64,000 nt of DNA from an uncultured Clostridia bacterium (GTDB lineage Bacteria; Bacillota; Clostridia; Christensenellales; Pumilibacteraceae), in NCBI GenBank assembly GCA_947178255.1, contig CAMWXP010000004.1:1-64000 (forward strand), given 5' to 3'. Below, piece after piece: positions 37,521 through 46,927 of the stretch. The notes beneath the pieces are model-generated. The model was not told the DNA's origin, made no database searches, and saw only the letters and a program-made list of their open reading frames with translations. Made by a program: the position numbers and the translations under genes. Position 1 is the first letter of the stretch, and the number at the start of each line of letters is the position of its first letter.

Positions 37521-38176
37521 CAGCAGCAACGCATTGCATTGCAAAGGCAGTCGGTAAGGCAGTACGCACAGCAGCACGTGGACAGGCAATTTGCCATATC
37601 CTGCGGTTGCTGGCCGCCGCCGTAATCGTAGTAACCGCCGCCGTTTTGACCGCCGTAGTTGTTGGGATTGGGGTTTGTGTTTTGGTTGTTTTGTTGATTT
37701 TGGTTTTGCGTCGCGTGCTGACCGACGCCCATTGCGAGATTAAGCTTATCCAGCGACGCGCGGTACTTTGAGTTGTTGGGGTCTTCGCGTAACGCCATTT
37801 CCAACTGCGTTTTGGAATCGGTCAACCACTCGCGTTTATAAAAAATAATCGCCTGCATATAGTGCCATTCGCCGTTGCGGTCTTGAATGCAATCGAGCAT
37901 ATCCTGCGCCTCGTCGTACTTGCCTTGGCGGATAAGCTCGTCAACAGTGCCGAAGTCCACAGCAGCACCGCCGCTTACGTTATCGTGACTTAAATCGGCG
38001 GAAATCAATGCCCACGCTTCTTCAAGCTCTTGAAGCTTGCGCGCGCCCTCGTTGCCCTCCTCACCCGAACGGAAACGCTGTTCGCCGTACAGGTCGTGAA
38101 GCTCTTGATATTTCGATTTTAAAAGTTCGGGATCGGCGGATTTGTCCAGTCCCAAAACCTTGTAAGGATCTTTCAT
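37520..38176 (-). CDS. J-domain-like protein without HPD, with Cys-rich tail
   Basis: Residues 1-65 look like a J domain (DPYKVLGLDKSADPELLKSKYQEL), but where HPD is expected the sequence reads DLYGEQRF, so classic Hsp70 stimulation is unlikely. Residues about 75-150 are helical and TPR-like. An Asn/Gln/Gly-rich linker (about 158-192) follows. The last 25 residues contain eight cysteines (CLSTCCCAYCLTDCLCNAMRCC), which could bind metal or be lipidated. The ATG at 38176 has AAAGGAG upstream; a TTG two codons earlier is too close to it. It is flanked by DUF5685 and a membrane protein, with short gaps. Confidence 0.8.
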   Translation of the reverse strand: MKDPYKVLGLDKSADPELLKSKYQELHDLYGEQRFRSGEEGNEGARKLQELEEAWALISADLSHDNVSGGAAVDFGTVDELIRQGKYDEAQDMLDCIQDRNGEWHYMQAIIFYKREWLTDSKTQLEMALREDPNNSKYRASLDKLNLAMGVGQHATQNQNQQNNQNTNPNPNNYGGQNGGGYYDYGGGQQPQDMANCLSTCCCAYCLTDCLCNAMRCC

Positions 38177-38188
38177 AGTCAACTCCTT

Positions 38189-39058
38189 TTAAACACGCGG
38201 ACTTTTAAGCTTTTTATCGGAATTAAGTAGTTCTTTCACTTTGCTTTGCAAGCCGTCGAAAACTATGTTGCGAATAAGCGCGTAGCTTTGCGTAAACTTC
38301 ATTGCTTGGAAGCATTCTTTTGCTCGTGCGCAAATGCCATTAAAGCAAAATTCCAGCTCGTCCTTGTGTTCGGCAATAAAGCCTTTTCTGTTTGTAAAGT
38401 TGCCGTACGCCGCCAAAAACGGATTGTACCGCTTGTGCTTAGCATCCTCCGTTATATCGTCCAGCGCGTCGGCAAGATAAACAAACTTACCTATATTATA
38501 GCACAGTCCTTTTAGATTGTCATCTGTTTGCACGCCCAAAATAAGCTCGGGCAGTTTTTTGAGCAGCGACGCAAACGGATTGGCGGCGCGGTCTATACTG
38601 TTTACACCCGATTGTTCCACTTTGCGCTGCGCCGCATACGCCTTTTCTATCGCTTCGTAAATAAGCGGGTACGCCTTTTTTGCCGCACGAAACGGTTTTT
38701 TGAGCGCACGTCTAACAATCCTGTACTTAACGCCGTCACCGTCTATAACGCCGTCGTTCGCCTTTTGGTACGACAAAAGTATGTTTGCGGCGACCAGCCG
38801 TTCCAATAACGGATTGGGTTGAAGTATCGCTTTTTTCTTAGGGTTCAAAATGCAGCCGTGTTCCTCGATAACCACGTTTTGCGCGGAATAGTCGTGCAGC
38901 AACGCCGAAAAAAACGCAAAGTCGTAGTTGGTGGTGAACCGCGGCATATTGCCGTACAGCACACCCGTTTGACAGCACATTCCGCAATAGAACGATCGGT
39001 AAAGCACGTAGTCGCTCATCCGAAGCGTCGATTTGTCGGGAACAACGTAGCCGTACAT
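38189..39058 (-). CDS. DUF5685 family protein
   Basis: Protein of 289 residues opening MYGYVVPDKSTLRMSDYVLYRSFYCGMCCQTG, the pattern of the DUF5685 family of Firmicutes. Early cysteines (CGMCC) could bind metal. The body is helical and includes an aspartate-bearing segment YLADALDDITEDAKH, loosely like helical lipid or prenyl enzymes. The ATG at 39058 overlaps the trpS TAA by one base, so a longer in-frame start is rejected. In this window it is followed directly by the J-like gene, which suggests a joint role that I cannot name. Confidence 0.82.
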   Translation of the reverse strand: MYGYVVPDKSTLRMSDYVLYRSFYCGMCCQTGVLYGNMPRFTTNYDFAFFSALLHDYSAQNVVIEEHGCILNPKKKAILQPNPLLERLVAANILLSYQKANDGVIDGDGVKYRIVRRALKKPFRAAKKAYPLIYEAIEKAYAAQRKVEQSGVNSIDRAANPFASLLKKLPELILGVQTDDNLKGLCYNIGKFVYLADALDDITEDAKHKRYNPFLAAYGNFTNRKGFIAEHKDELEFCFNGICARAKECFQAMKFTQSYALIRNIVFDGLQSKVKELLNSDKKLKSPRV

Positions 39059-40080
39059 TATACGCGCACAAACCCTATTTTTTTGTAAACCTTGTCCAGC
39101 GTTTTGCGCGCAAGATACGCCGCCTTTTGCGCACCCATTTTCATAAGCTCGCAAAGCGCGTTGTCGTCGGCGCGCAGCTTTTCATACTTTTCGCGTATCG
39201 GTCTGAGCGTTTCAACCGTCGCCTCGCCTACACGCTTTTTAAAGTCTGCATACGAGCAGTTTTGGAACTCGCGCTCGGCTTGCTCGATGGTAATATCGTT
39301 TTCCGCCGCGTAGATGGTAAGCAGGTTGGTTATGCCGGGTTTGCTCTCGCTCGCCTTTATTTCGGTGTCGCAGTCGGTTACCGCGCGCTTGAACTTGCGC
39401 ATAATAGCGTCGGGCGTATCGAGTATGAATATAGAGCCGTCGCCCTCGCCCTCGCTTTTTCCCATCTTGGCGGTGGGGTCGGACAGCGAGTGTATGCGCG
39501 CGCCGTAAGTGGGAATCTTGCCCACAGGCACGGTAAACGTAGGAGTGTAACGGTTGTTAAACCTATTGGCTATCGTGCGGCAAAGCTCCACGTGTTGAAG
39601 CTGATCCTCGCCGACGGGCACTATATCCGCCTGGTACAGCAAAATATCCGCCGCCATAAGCACGGGATAGTCGAACAGCCCGACGTTGATATTGTCGGGG
39701 TTCTTTTTGCTCTTGTCCTTAAACTGCGTCATGCGGCTGGCTTCGCCGAACATGGTGTAGTTGTTCAAAAGCCAGCTTAGCTCGGCGTGTGCGGTGACGT
39801 GCGACTGCAAAAATACTACGTCGCGTTCGGGGTCTATTCCCACCGCAATGAGCAACGCAAAAAGCCGCTTGCTGTTTTCCCTAAGCTCCTTAGGTTCGAT
39901 AGCAACGGTAATGGCGTGCAAGTCTGCAACGGCAAACAAGGTATCGCAATCCTTGCCCATATCGCCCCAGTACTTCATAGCGCCGAGGTAGTTGCCGAGC
40001 GTAGGGTTGCCCGTGGGTTTTATGGCGGAAAACACGCGCTTGCGCTTTTCCGCATTTTGCTGTAAGTTTTGTTCGTTCAT
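39058..40080 (-). CDS. trpS: Tryptophanyl-tRNA synthetase
   Basis: Class I synthetase that charges tRNA-Trp. Signature motifs are FSAIKPTGNPTLGNYLGAM (the HIGH-equivalent, with PTGNPTLGNYLG) and the KMSKS-equivalent AKMGKSEG. GEDQLQHVELCR in the middle is strongly TrpS. The length of 340 residues is normal. There is no clear ribosome site after thrC, whose stop is 19 bases upstream. No T-box leader was seen. Confidence 0.96.
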   Translation of the reverse strand: MNEQNLQQNAEKRKRVFSAIKPTGNPTLGNYLGAMKYWGDMGKDCDTLFAVADLHAITVAIEPKELRENSKRLFALLIAVGIDPERDVVFLQSHVTAHAELSWLLNNYTMFGEASRMTQFKDKSKKNPDNINVGLFDYPVLMAADILLYQADIVPVGEDQLQHVELCRTIANRFNNRYTPTFTVPVGKIPTYGARIHSLSDPTAKMGKSEGEGDGSIFILDTPDAIMRKFKRAVTDCDTEIKASESKPGITNLLTIYAAENDITIEQAEREFQNCSYADFKKRVGEATVETLRPIREKYEKLRADDNALCELMKMGAQKAAYLARKTLDKVYKKIGFVRV

Positions 40081-40099
40081 GATAATACTTTTTATACTC

Positions 40100-41536
40100 T
40101 TAATTTTTGCAATACCGCTCGGACAAGAATTTTAATATATCCTGCGGCGGTATAACGTCTGTGTTTATTTGCTTTGCCGAATATGCGGCTATCAAGTCCT
40201 CGGGTGCGTCCAGCGCGGTAACGTCCTCCATTTGCCGCATAAGCCGTACGCTGTCCGACGGAATTTTTTCGCCGAGCGCGGTCATCACCCACTTTGCCGA
40301 CCTGTACGGGCTGGCTATGGACAGCACCACCGTCGGGTGGACAAAATCCCTTTCGATCGCAACGGCATACGCCGCGGCAGTGTGAGTGTTGGCAAGATAA
40401 CCGTATTCATCAAACAAGTCGGCAATCACATCCAGCGCGTCGTCCATTTCCGCAATGCCGCCGGCAAGAATGTTACGCAGCTCGTGTATTTCGGTTTCCG
40501 TTACCGAAAACCTGCCGCTGCTTTTTAACTCGTCCATGCGCTCGGCGGTAAGCCGGGCATTGCCGCCGCTTATGCCGAAAATCAACCGTTCGAGGTTGCC
40601 GAGTAGCGGCGCGTCGGGGCGGCGACTCATGCTGTTTATGTCGTACGCACCCGAATTGATAAAGTCGATAAGCGCGGTAAAATTTGTCGCCGCAATCGCC
40701 AGCTTATTGATAGGCAATCCCATCTTGGCCGCGTAGTAGCCCGCTATCATTCCGCCGAAGTTGCCGACGGGCATTACAAAATCTATCTTGTCGCCCGCAG
40801 CTATTTCGCCCGAATTTACTAGGTCGCAGTACGCCGAAAAGTAGTAAGCTATTTGCGGCACCACAGTGCCGATATTGACCGAGTTAGCCGACGACAAAGC
40901 GATATTATTCTCATCGAGCGCGGCGTTTAAACTTTCGTCGGTAAGCGCGCCTTTTATCGCGGCTTGCAGCTCGTCGTAGTCCGAGCTCACGCCCACTACT
41001 GTAACGTTGCTTTGGTCGAGAGACCGAAGCTCCGCCAGCTGCAAATCGTTAAGCTCGTTCTGCGGATAGAACACGCACAGCTGCGTGCCCTCCGCTTTGT
41101 CGAAAGCAAGCGCAGCCGCCTTGCCTATATCGCCCGCAGTGGCTATAGGTATCAGCGTTGTTGCCGTTATGTTCTTTTGCGCTTTGGCGCGGTCGATAAG
41201 CTCGGGCAAAAGTGCAAGAGCAATATCCTTGGACGAATGGCTTTTGCCGTGCCACAGCTCGGACACAAACGCATTGTCGTCCACCTTGACGGTGGGCGCA
41301 GGATCGTCTTCCGTACCGAACACTTGTTTAGATATCCCGCTAACGTCGAAATCGAAAAATGCTTTGAGCGTTTTGTTTACGCGCGCCGCAAAGTCGAGGT
41401 CGAGCATATCCGTATAGCTAAGCGCTGGCAGCTCCCGCGGCACATACAGCCCGCCGTCAGGCGCAAAGCCGTTGAGCACCGCAGTCGCTCCGTCCACCAC
41501 TACCTCCGCGTCGCGGGTAGAAGTGTAATTAATCAT
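40100..41536 (-). CDS. thrC: Threonine synthase
   Basis: PLP enzyme converting O-phosphohomoserine to threonine. The N-terminal YTSTRD and GFAPDGGLYVP segments are typical of the bacterial/fungal long form. The PLP lysine is in WHGKSHSSKDIAL, where family members usually read WHGPTxAFKD, so the loop is a little divergent. Glycine-rich phosphate binding follows in PVGNFGGMIAGYYA. Length 478 is normal. Its start overlaps the upstream P-loop gene by eight bases. Confidence 0.94.
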   Translation of the reverse strand: MINYTSTRDAEVVVDGATAVLNGFAPDGGLYVPRELPALSYTDMLDLDFAARVNKTLKAFFDFDVSGISKQVFGTEDDPAPTVKVDDNAFVSELWHGKSHSSKDIALALLPELIDRAKAQKNITATTLIPIATAGDIGKAAALAFDKAEGTQLCVFYPQNELNDLQLAELRSLDQSNVTVVGVSSDYDELQAAIKGALTDESLNAALDENNIALSSANSVNIGTVVPQIAYYFSAYCDLVNSGEIAAGDKIDFVMPVGNFGGMIAGYYAAKMGLPINKLAIAATNFTALIDFINSGAYDINSMSRRPDAPLLGNLERLIFGISGGNARLTAERMDELKSSGRFSVTETEIHELRNILAGGIAEMDDALDVIADLFDEYGYLANTHTAAAYAVAIERDFVHPTVVLSIASPYRSAKWVMTALGEKIPSDSVRLMRQMEDVTALDAPEDLIAAYSAKQINTDVIPPQDILKFLSERYCKN

Positions 41537-41930
41537 TGATTATATTGAACTTATTGAAGAAGTTGGGAAGCTTATCGCCCGACACGGTCGCCGTGAATTC
41601 GGTAGCCGTAAACTTTTCCATCGTATCGAAAATGGGTTTGAGCGCTTCGGGATCGACGTTGAGCAGTCTGTTGAGCCCGTCGATAAACACATACTGAATA
41701 TCGAAGTTGGTTGCGAGCATGCCCTTTAAGAATCCGCTAAGCTCGTATGTATTTCTTACGCCGTACTCCGCCACGTTGACGAACCGAATGTTGGGATTGA
41801 GGCCGAGCGACTGATTGTTGTCGGTGATAAAGATTACCTGACCGGTCGCTTTTTCGACTGCGGCATTGGCGGCGTCCATGACGCGCTTGGTTTTGCCCGT
41901 TCCTTTGGTTCCGTAGATAACTGAAATCAT
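41529..41930 (-). CDS. Small P-loop protein
   Basis: A 133-residue protein with Walker A YGTKGTGKTK at residues 6-15 and a hydrophobic strand ending in Asp (YVFIDGLNRLL, about 80-90) that can act as Walker B. It ends with a stretch that would form one more strand and helix. It lacks helicase or kinase motifs, so the enzyme activity is unknown. It has a strong AAAGGAGTG ribosome site, lies 21 bases after the aminotransferase, and overlaps thrC by eight bases. Confidence 0.75.
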   Translation of the reverse strand: MISVIYGTKGTGKTKRVMDAANAAVEKATGQVIFITDNNQSLGLNPNIRFVNVAEYGVRNTYELSGFLKGMLATNFDIQYVFIDGLNRLLNVDPEALKPIFDTMEKFTATEFTATVSGDKLPNFFNKFNIIND

Positions 41931-41951
41931 GATATTTACACTCCTTTTGGG

Positions 41952-43154
41952 TTATTTATCTTTTAATTGCGATATAAACGCGGCTATGGCGTCCAGTCCG
42001 CGCTCTATGTCTATTTCGGACGCCGCGTACGACAGCCTAACGTATTCGGGTGCGCCGAAGCTTTCGCACGGTATGACCGCGACCAACGCTTGATCGAGCA
42101 GTACGGAAGCAAAGTCGAACGCAGACCGTATGCACTGTCCGTCCAAATGCTTGCCTATAAACTTGCTTATCGACATCATAACGTAAAACGCGCCCTTAGG
42201 CTCGATAAAATCGACGTTCAGTCTTTGAAGCCGAAGCATCATAAGCGCACGACGCGCGTCGAAGGTCGCCTTCATTCCTTCCAAAAACGCCTCGCCATGC
42301 AGCTTGTCGGTAAGCGCCGCCACCGACGCGTACTGCGCTATGGAATTGGCGTTGGACGTGCTGTGGCTTTGCATGCTCGACATAGCGTAAGCAATATGCT
42401 CCTCCGCCGCCGCATAGCCCACGCGCCAGCCCGTCATGGCGTACGTCTTGCTCAGCCCGTTTATTACGATAGTGCGTTCTTTGAGTATATCCGAATACGC
42501 CGCTATGGAATGGTGCTTGCGCTCGTACGTAAGCTTTTCGTAAATCTCGTCGGACACGACGAAAATTTCGTGCTTTTCTATCTCGTTAGCCAACGCGTTG
42601 ATCTCACTGCGGGTGTACACCGCGCCCGTCGGATTGTTGGGGTTGTTGAGTATAAACGCCTTGGTCTTAGGGGTTACTGCCGCGGCAAGCTCGGCGGGAG
42701 TTATCTTAAAGCTGTTTTCAGCCTTGGTCTGAACAAATACGGGAACGCCGCCCGCCATCTTGACTATTTCGGGATAGCTAAGCCAGTACGGCGATGGAAT
42801 GATAACCTCGTCACCGACGTTAAGTATTGCCATAAACGCGTTGAACAGCGAATGCTTGGCGCCGTTGCTCACCACTATATTGGACGGCTCGTAGTCGAGC
42901 GCGTTGTCGTTTTTCAACTTTTGGCAAATCGCAGTTCTAAGCGCAGGCGTACCCGCCGCGGGCGTATACTTGGTAATGCCTTTGTCCAAGGCCTCCCGCC
43001 CGGCGTTCACAATATATTCGGGCGTGACAAAATCGGGCTCGCCCGCCGCAAACGAAACCACGCGCATACCGTCCGCTTTCATTTTTTTCGCTCGCGCCGT
43101 TATCTCTAAGGTCAACGACGGCGAAATCTGTTTTGCGCGTTTTGCTATTTCCAA
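41952..43154 (-). CDS. Class I aminotransferase, aspartate aminotransferase type
   Basis: PLP fold-type I aminotransferase, most like AspB/AspC of the I-gamma group, moving amino groups between aspartate or related amino acids and 2-oxoglutarate. The PLP lysine is in NGLSKTYAMTGWRVGYA, with NNPNNPTGAVY and the C-terminal RLSYA arginine that binds the carboxylate. The length is 400. It starts with TTG (43154) at good spacing from AAGGAG. It opens a run that includes thrC, so a role in aspartate-family amino acids fits. Confidence 0.92.
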   Translation of the reverse strand: MEIAKRAKQISPSLTLEITARAKKMKADGMRVVSFAAGEPDFVTPEYIVNAGREALDKGITKYTPAAGTPALRTAICQKLKNDNALDYEPSNIVVSNGAKHSLFNAFMAILNVGDEVIIPSPYWLSYPEIVKMAGGVPVFVQTKAENSFKITPAELAAAVTPKTKAFILNNPNNPTGAVYTRSEINALANEIEKHEIFVVSDEIYEKLTYERKHHSIAAYSDILKERTIVINGLSKTYAMTGWRVGYAAAEEHIAYAMSSMQSHSTSNANSIAQYASVAALTDKLHGEAFLEGMKATFDARRALMMLRLQRLNVDFIEPKGAFYVMMSISKFIGKHLDGQCIRSAFDFASVLLDQALVAVIPCESFGAPEYVRLSYAASEIDIERGLDAIAAFISQLKDK

Positions 43155-43195
43155 ATGCCTTCTCCTTATAGCCGAAGCTAAAATGCGTTTTATAT

Positions 43196-43224
43196 ATTAT
43201 ACATCATTCATACAGCAAAATCAA
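43196..43224 (-). promoter_or_regulatory. Promoter of the aminotransferase operon
   Basis: Minus-strand -35 TTGATT (43219-43224), 17-base spacer and -10 TATAAT (43196-43201). The leader is about 35 bases and contains AAGGAG. Confidence 0.8.
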
Positions 43225-43266
43225 GCCCTTACTTAATTCTTAATTCTGCATTCTTAATTCTTAATT
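43224..43266. repeat. AATTCTTAATTCTGCATT repeat at the nadE stop
   Basis: Short AT-rich units (AATTCTTAATTC, CTGCATTC) run from the aminotransferase promoter to the nadE stop codon, whose TAA is the first part of the repeat. It is one of five such elements that touch stop codons in this window. Confidence 0.75.
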
Positions 43267-45099
43267 TTCCACGTCGCTCGGTAGCCGGAAATCGGAGCGC
43301 GGCGAGAATGATATCGACCCGATTTTTACACCGTCGGGCATACAAGAACGCTTGAACTGCGACGCAAAGAACCGCTTAAAGAACGTGTCGAGCGCCTTTT
43401 TTATTTGCTCGTCCGCTACGTCGTAAAACGCCGTCTTTAACAAGAATTCTATCTTTTTCCGCGTAAAACCGTAACGGCAATAATAGTACATGATAAAGTC
43501 CAAAAGGTCGTACTTGCCCAAAATATCCTCGGTCTTTTGCGCTATATTTCCTTTGCTGTCGGCGGGCAACAGCTCGGGCGAAATATCTGTGTTCAAAATA
43601 TCTTGGAGCACAGCCTTAGCTTCGCCGCCCAACCGCTCCGCCTCGTATGCGATAAGGTGCTTGACAAGCGTTTTGGGCACTCCTGCGTTCACGCCGTAGG
43701 ACGCCATATGATCTCCGTTGTACGTGCACCAGCCGAGCGCGAGCTCGCTCATGTCCCCAGTGCCCACAACCAAGCCGTTTACTTGGTTGGCAATGTCGAA
43801 CAAAGTCATTGTGCGCACGCGCGCCTGCGCGTTTTCGTACACCACGTCCGTCTTGTTATGCCCTATGTCGGCAAGATGACTGTTGACCGTATCCTTGATA
43901 TCTATTACTTTAATCTTTATGCCCAGCGCGGCGCAAAGCTTTTCGGCATTGCCCTTTGTGCGCGCGGTCGTGCCGAAGCACGGCATTGTTACTGCCGTTA
44001 TTTTATCCTTGCTTACCGCGTTGTTGCAAACGAGCAGCGCAAGCGCCGAATCGAGCCCGCCCGAAACGCCGAGCACAAGCGCATTAGCTTTTGTCGCGGC
44101 AAAACGCTTTTTAAGTCCCGCCGTCTGCATAGCGATAATAAGCTCTGCGCGGTAATTGAATTCGTCTGTGGGAATAAACGGATAACGAGGCACTTGGCGG
44201 CAAATACGCTCGCCGTGCATTTTGTCGTCCAGCTTGAATGTTATAAGCTCGTATTTTTTATCGGTCGGCTTTACGCCGATTTTGCGGCGTTCGTACGTAA
44301 TCCGCTCTACGTCTATATCGCACATTGCGTTGTCGCCGTCAAACGGGTCGCTGTCATCAAGTATAGTACCGTTTTCGGCTATCATGTTGTGGCCCGAAAA
44401 CACCACGTCGGTGGACGATTCGCCCGCGCCCGCATCCGCATAAATGTATGCGCAGTGCTGTTTGCCGGACGTGCTTTTTACAAGCAGCTCGCGGTACTCG
44501 GCTTTGCCGACAACCTCGTCGGACGCCGAAAGATTGGCAATTACCGTCGCACCCGCGCGGCACATAAACGCCGACGGCGGAACGTCCGCCCACATATCCT
44601 CACATATTTCGCAACCGAGTACAAGGTCGGGATAATTCTTACACTTGAATAAAACGTTGCCCATAGGCACGCCGTAATCGTCGCTTGTTACTACTCCGTC
44701 GAAGGCGGGCGCAAAATACCGCTTTTCGTAAAACTCACCGTAATCGGGCAGTTCGGTTTTTGGAACAATACCCAAAATCTCTCCCGCCGACATGACGATA
44801 GCGCAGTTGTACAAATTGCCGCAATGTATTACGGGCGCACCCACGACGACTACCATATTTGCGGGCACGTCGGCGGCGATAGCTCTCAACGCCTTTTCGG
44901 TCTTTTTCATAAGCTCGCGAGTAAGAAACAAATCGGCGCACGTATAGCCGCACACGCAAAGCTCGGGAAACACCGCTATTTCCACGCCTGCGTCCGCGGC
45001 GCGCTTAATAAGCTCGATTATCGCCTTGCCGTTGTAATCGGGATTGCCTACCTTTATTTCGGGCGTATACGCGCCCACTCTTACCATGCCGTATTGCAT
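43261..45099 (-). CDS. nadE: Glutamine-dependent NAD+ synthetase
   Basis: Makes NAD+ from deamido-NAD+ with glutamine as nitrogen donor. The N-terminal nitrilase-like amidase has its Glu (FPELCVCGY), Lys (TELPDYGEFYEKR) and Cys (GCEICEDMW). The C-terminal synthetase has the PP-loop GVSGGLDSALALL and the GTGDMSELALGWCTYNGDH segment. The 612 residues match the two-domain long form. It is 14 bases downstream of dnaX with ribosome site AGAGGTAA, so the two are cotranscribed. Confidence 0.95.
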   Translation of the reverse strand: MQYGMVRVGAYTPEIKVGNPDYNGKAIIELIKRAADAGVEIAVFPELCVCGYTCADLFLTRELMKKTEKALRAIAADVPANMVVVVGAPVIHCGNLYNCAIVMSAGEILGIVPKTELPDYGEFYEKRYFAPAFDGVVTSDDYGVPMGNVLFKCKNYPDLVLGCEICEDMWADVPPSAFMCRAGATVIANLSASDEVVGKAEYRELLVKSTSGKQHCAYIYADAGAGESSTDVVFSGHNMIAENGTILDDSDPFDGDNAMCDIDVERITYERRKIGVKPTDKKYELITFKLDDKMHGERICRQVPRYPFIPTDEFNYRAELIIAMQTAGLKKRFAATKANALVLGVSGGLDSALALLVCNNAVSKDKITAVTMPCFGTTARTKGNAEKLCAALGIKIKVIDIKDTVNSHLADIGHNKTDVVYENAQARVRTMTLFDIANQVNGLVVGTGDMSELALGWCTYNGDHMASYGVNAGVPKTLVKHLIAYEAERLGGEAKAVLQDILNTDISPELLPADSKGNIAQKTEDILGKYDLLDFIMYYYCRYGFTRKKIEFLLKTAFYDVADEQIKKALDTFFKRFFASQFKRSCMPDGVKIGSISFSPRSDFRLPSDVEN

Positions 45100-45113
45100 A
45101 TTATTTACCTCTG

Positions 45114-46889
45114 TTACTCGGCTATTATAACTCCGTCACGCGTAAACAAAACTTTTGCACGCGCTATATCCTGCTGGTACAAATCGTCCTCGGTGCGTTC
45201 TATGTGGGCGCGCTTTTTTACGCCCAGTGCGTCAAGCGCCTGCTCCAGTACGCTCTTAACGCTAGGATCGCCCATTGCCAAAAACACGTCGTCGGGCGAA
45301 ACAAACGCTATGTATTCGTCGCGCTCGCGCACAGTAACACCGTGCGACAACAGTCGCATAACGCGCGCCGAGGACGGCGCGTCCGACTTGCGCAAAGTAC
45401 GCACTATTTTGCCTTGAAGCTCCAACCCTTGCTCTGCCGTAGCCTTTAAATGCCAAAACTCGCCCTCGTCGGCTGCGGCGACTTCGCTCTTGCCGACACG
45501 CGGCTTTTGAGCGGCGCGCATAGGCGCGGGCGGAGGTGCGTTGTATGTTTCGGGCGGAGGCTCGAGTTCGTAATCGGGTACGCTCTGCGGCGGTGCCTTC
45601 GGTTTCGGCTGCTCTGTCGGCTTTTGCGCTGTCGGCTTTTGCTCTGTCGACATAGGCTGCGCGATAGGCTTAGTCGGCACAGTTGTCGGTTCGGTAGGAT
45701 TTGCCGTAGGCTGCGATGTTATTTTATTTTTTTTTTGCTCCGCGGGAATGCCTGCGGAGTTTTCGAGCGCTATAAGTCTGCGCAAAATATCGTCTTCTTT
45801 TTGTCCGCCGCACACCGTTTTGATGAGCGCCGTTTCCAAAAATACGCGCGGATTGACCGAATATTTAAGCCCGCTCTCGGCATTGCCAAGCTCGGTAAGT
45901 ATGCGCGATATTTCGGTCATGCTATACTTGTCCGCCGACTGCGCTATGTTTTGCACGGTGGCCTTGTCGGCGTTTATCAGTCCGCCCGCGACGGCCTTGT
46001 CCTTGCCCACCGACTTGCACACCAAAACGTTGCGCGTGTAGTCGATTAGCTGACGGCACACCGCCGACATGGACTTGCCGCTTTTTACGAGTTTATCAAT
46101 TACGGTAAGCACGCCGGTAAGGTCGCGCGAAGCGGTGTTGTCGAACAATGCGGATATTGCCGCGTTATCGCCGGCGCCCGTGAGCGCAAGCACGACTTCG
46201 GGCGTAATTTCCTCTGCCGCGGAAGCGAGCGTATCGGCAACGGAAAGTGCGTCGCGCACGCTGCCCTCGCCCAGCCGCGCAATTTCCTCGGCGGCGTCGG
46301 GCGTGTACTTAATGCCTTCCGCGTCGTAAATGCGCGCAATGTGCTTGGCAAGAATATCGGTGGGAACAAGCCTGAAATCGAACCTTATGCACCGCGATAA
46401 AATGGTTTGCGGCAGCTTTTGCGGCTCGGTGGTTGCGAGTATGAATATTACGTGTTCGGGCGGCTCCTCTATAGTCTTTAACAGTGCGTTAAACGCACCG
46501 CCCGTCAGCATGTGCACCTCGTCGATTATATACACTTTATATTTGCATGCGACCGGCAGGTACTTTACCTTTTCCCTAATGTCGCGCGCGTCGTCCACGC
46601 CGTTGTTGGACGCGGCGTCCATTTCTATAATATCGACGTTGTCGGCAGCGAGCTTTTTGCACGCCTCGCACTCCCCGCACGGACTGCCGTTTACGGGATG
46701 TAGGCAGTTGACAGCACGCGCAAAAATACGCGCGCACGACGTTTTGCCCACGCCGCGGCTGCCGGTAAATAAATACGCGTGTCCGATACGGTTAAGTTTG
46801 ATTTGATTGGTCAGCGTGGTGACGATGGGGTCTTGCCCTATAACGTCCTCAAACCTTTGCGACCGATATTTTCTGTACAATGTAGCCAT
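45114..46889 (-). CDS. dnaX: DNA polymerase III subunits gamma and tau
   Basis: Clamp-loader ATPase that couples polymerase and helicase. Walker A is GSRGVGKT (about 44-51). The four zinc cysteines follow in the NCLHPVNGSPCGECEAC region. Walker B is IIDEVHML and the SRC motif is in LSRCIRF. A Thr/Pro/Gln-rich linker (about 385-465) joins to the tau-type C-terminal domain. There is no Shine-Dalgarno site, and the promoter -10 ends six bases before the ATG, so the mRNA should be leaderless. Length is 591. Confidence 0.95.
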   Translation of the reverse strand: MATLYRKYRSQRFEDVIGQDPIVTTLTNQIKLNRIGHAYLFTGSRGVGKTSCARIFARAVNCLHPVNGSPCGECEACKKLAADNVDIIEMDAASNNGVDDARDIREKVKYLPVACKYKVYIIDEVHMLTGGAFNALLKTIEEPPEHVIFILATTEPQKLPQTILSRCIRFDFRLVPTDILAKHIARIYDAEGIKYTPDAAEEIARLGEGSVRDALSVADTLASAAEEITPEVVLALTGAGDNAAISALFDNTASRDLTGVLTVIDKLVKSGKSMSAVCRQLIDYTRNVLVCKSVGKDKAVAGGLINADKATVQNIAQSADKYSMTEISRILTELGNAESGLKYSVNPRVFLETALIKTVCGGQKEDDILRRLIALENSAGIPAEQKKNKITSQPTANPTEPTTVPTKPIAQPMSTEQKPTAQKPTEQPKPKAPPQSVPDYELEPPPETYNAPPPAPMRAAQKPRVGKSEVAAADEGEFWHLKATAEQGLELQGKIVRTLRKSDAPSSARVMRLLSHGVTVRERDEYIAFVSPDDVFLAMGDPSVKSVLEQALDALGVKKRAHIERTEDDLYQQDIARAKVLFTRDGVIIAE

Positions 46890-46895
46890 ACGCTA

Positions 46896-46924
46896 AGTAT
46901 AATACGAAAAGGACGGTTTGTCAA
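46896..46924 (-). promoter_or_regulatory. Promoter of dnaX-nadE, predicted leaderless
   Basis: Minus-strand -35 TTGACA (46919-46924), 17-base spacer, -10 TATACT (46896-46901), then exactly six bases to the ATG at 46889. The -35 abuts an AATTCGGAAT repeat. Confidence 0.9.
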
Positions 46925-46927
46925 GAC

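Noticed and set aside
43155-43260. Leader of the aminotransferase-thrC-trpS operon considered as a T-box or amino-acid riboswitch
   Set aside because: The leader is only about 35 bases from the predicted start, too short for a T-box, and lacks its conserved motifs and terminator.
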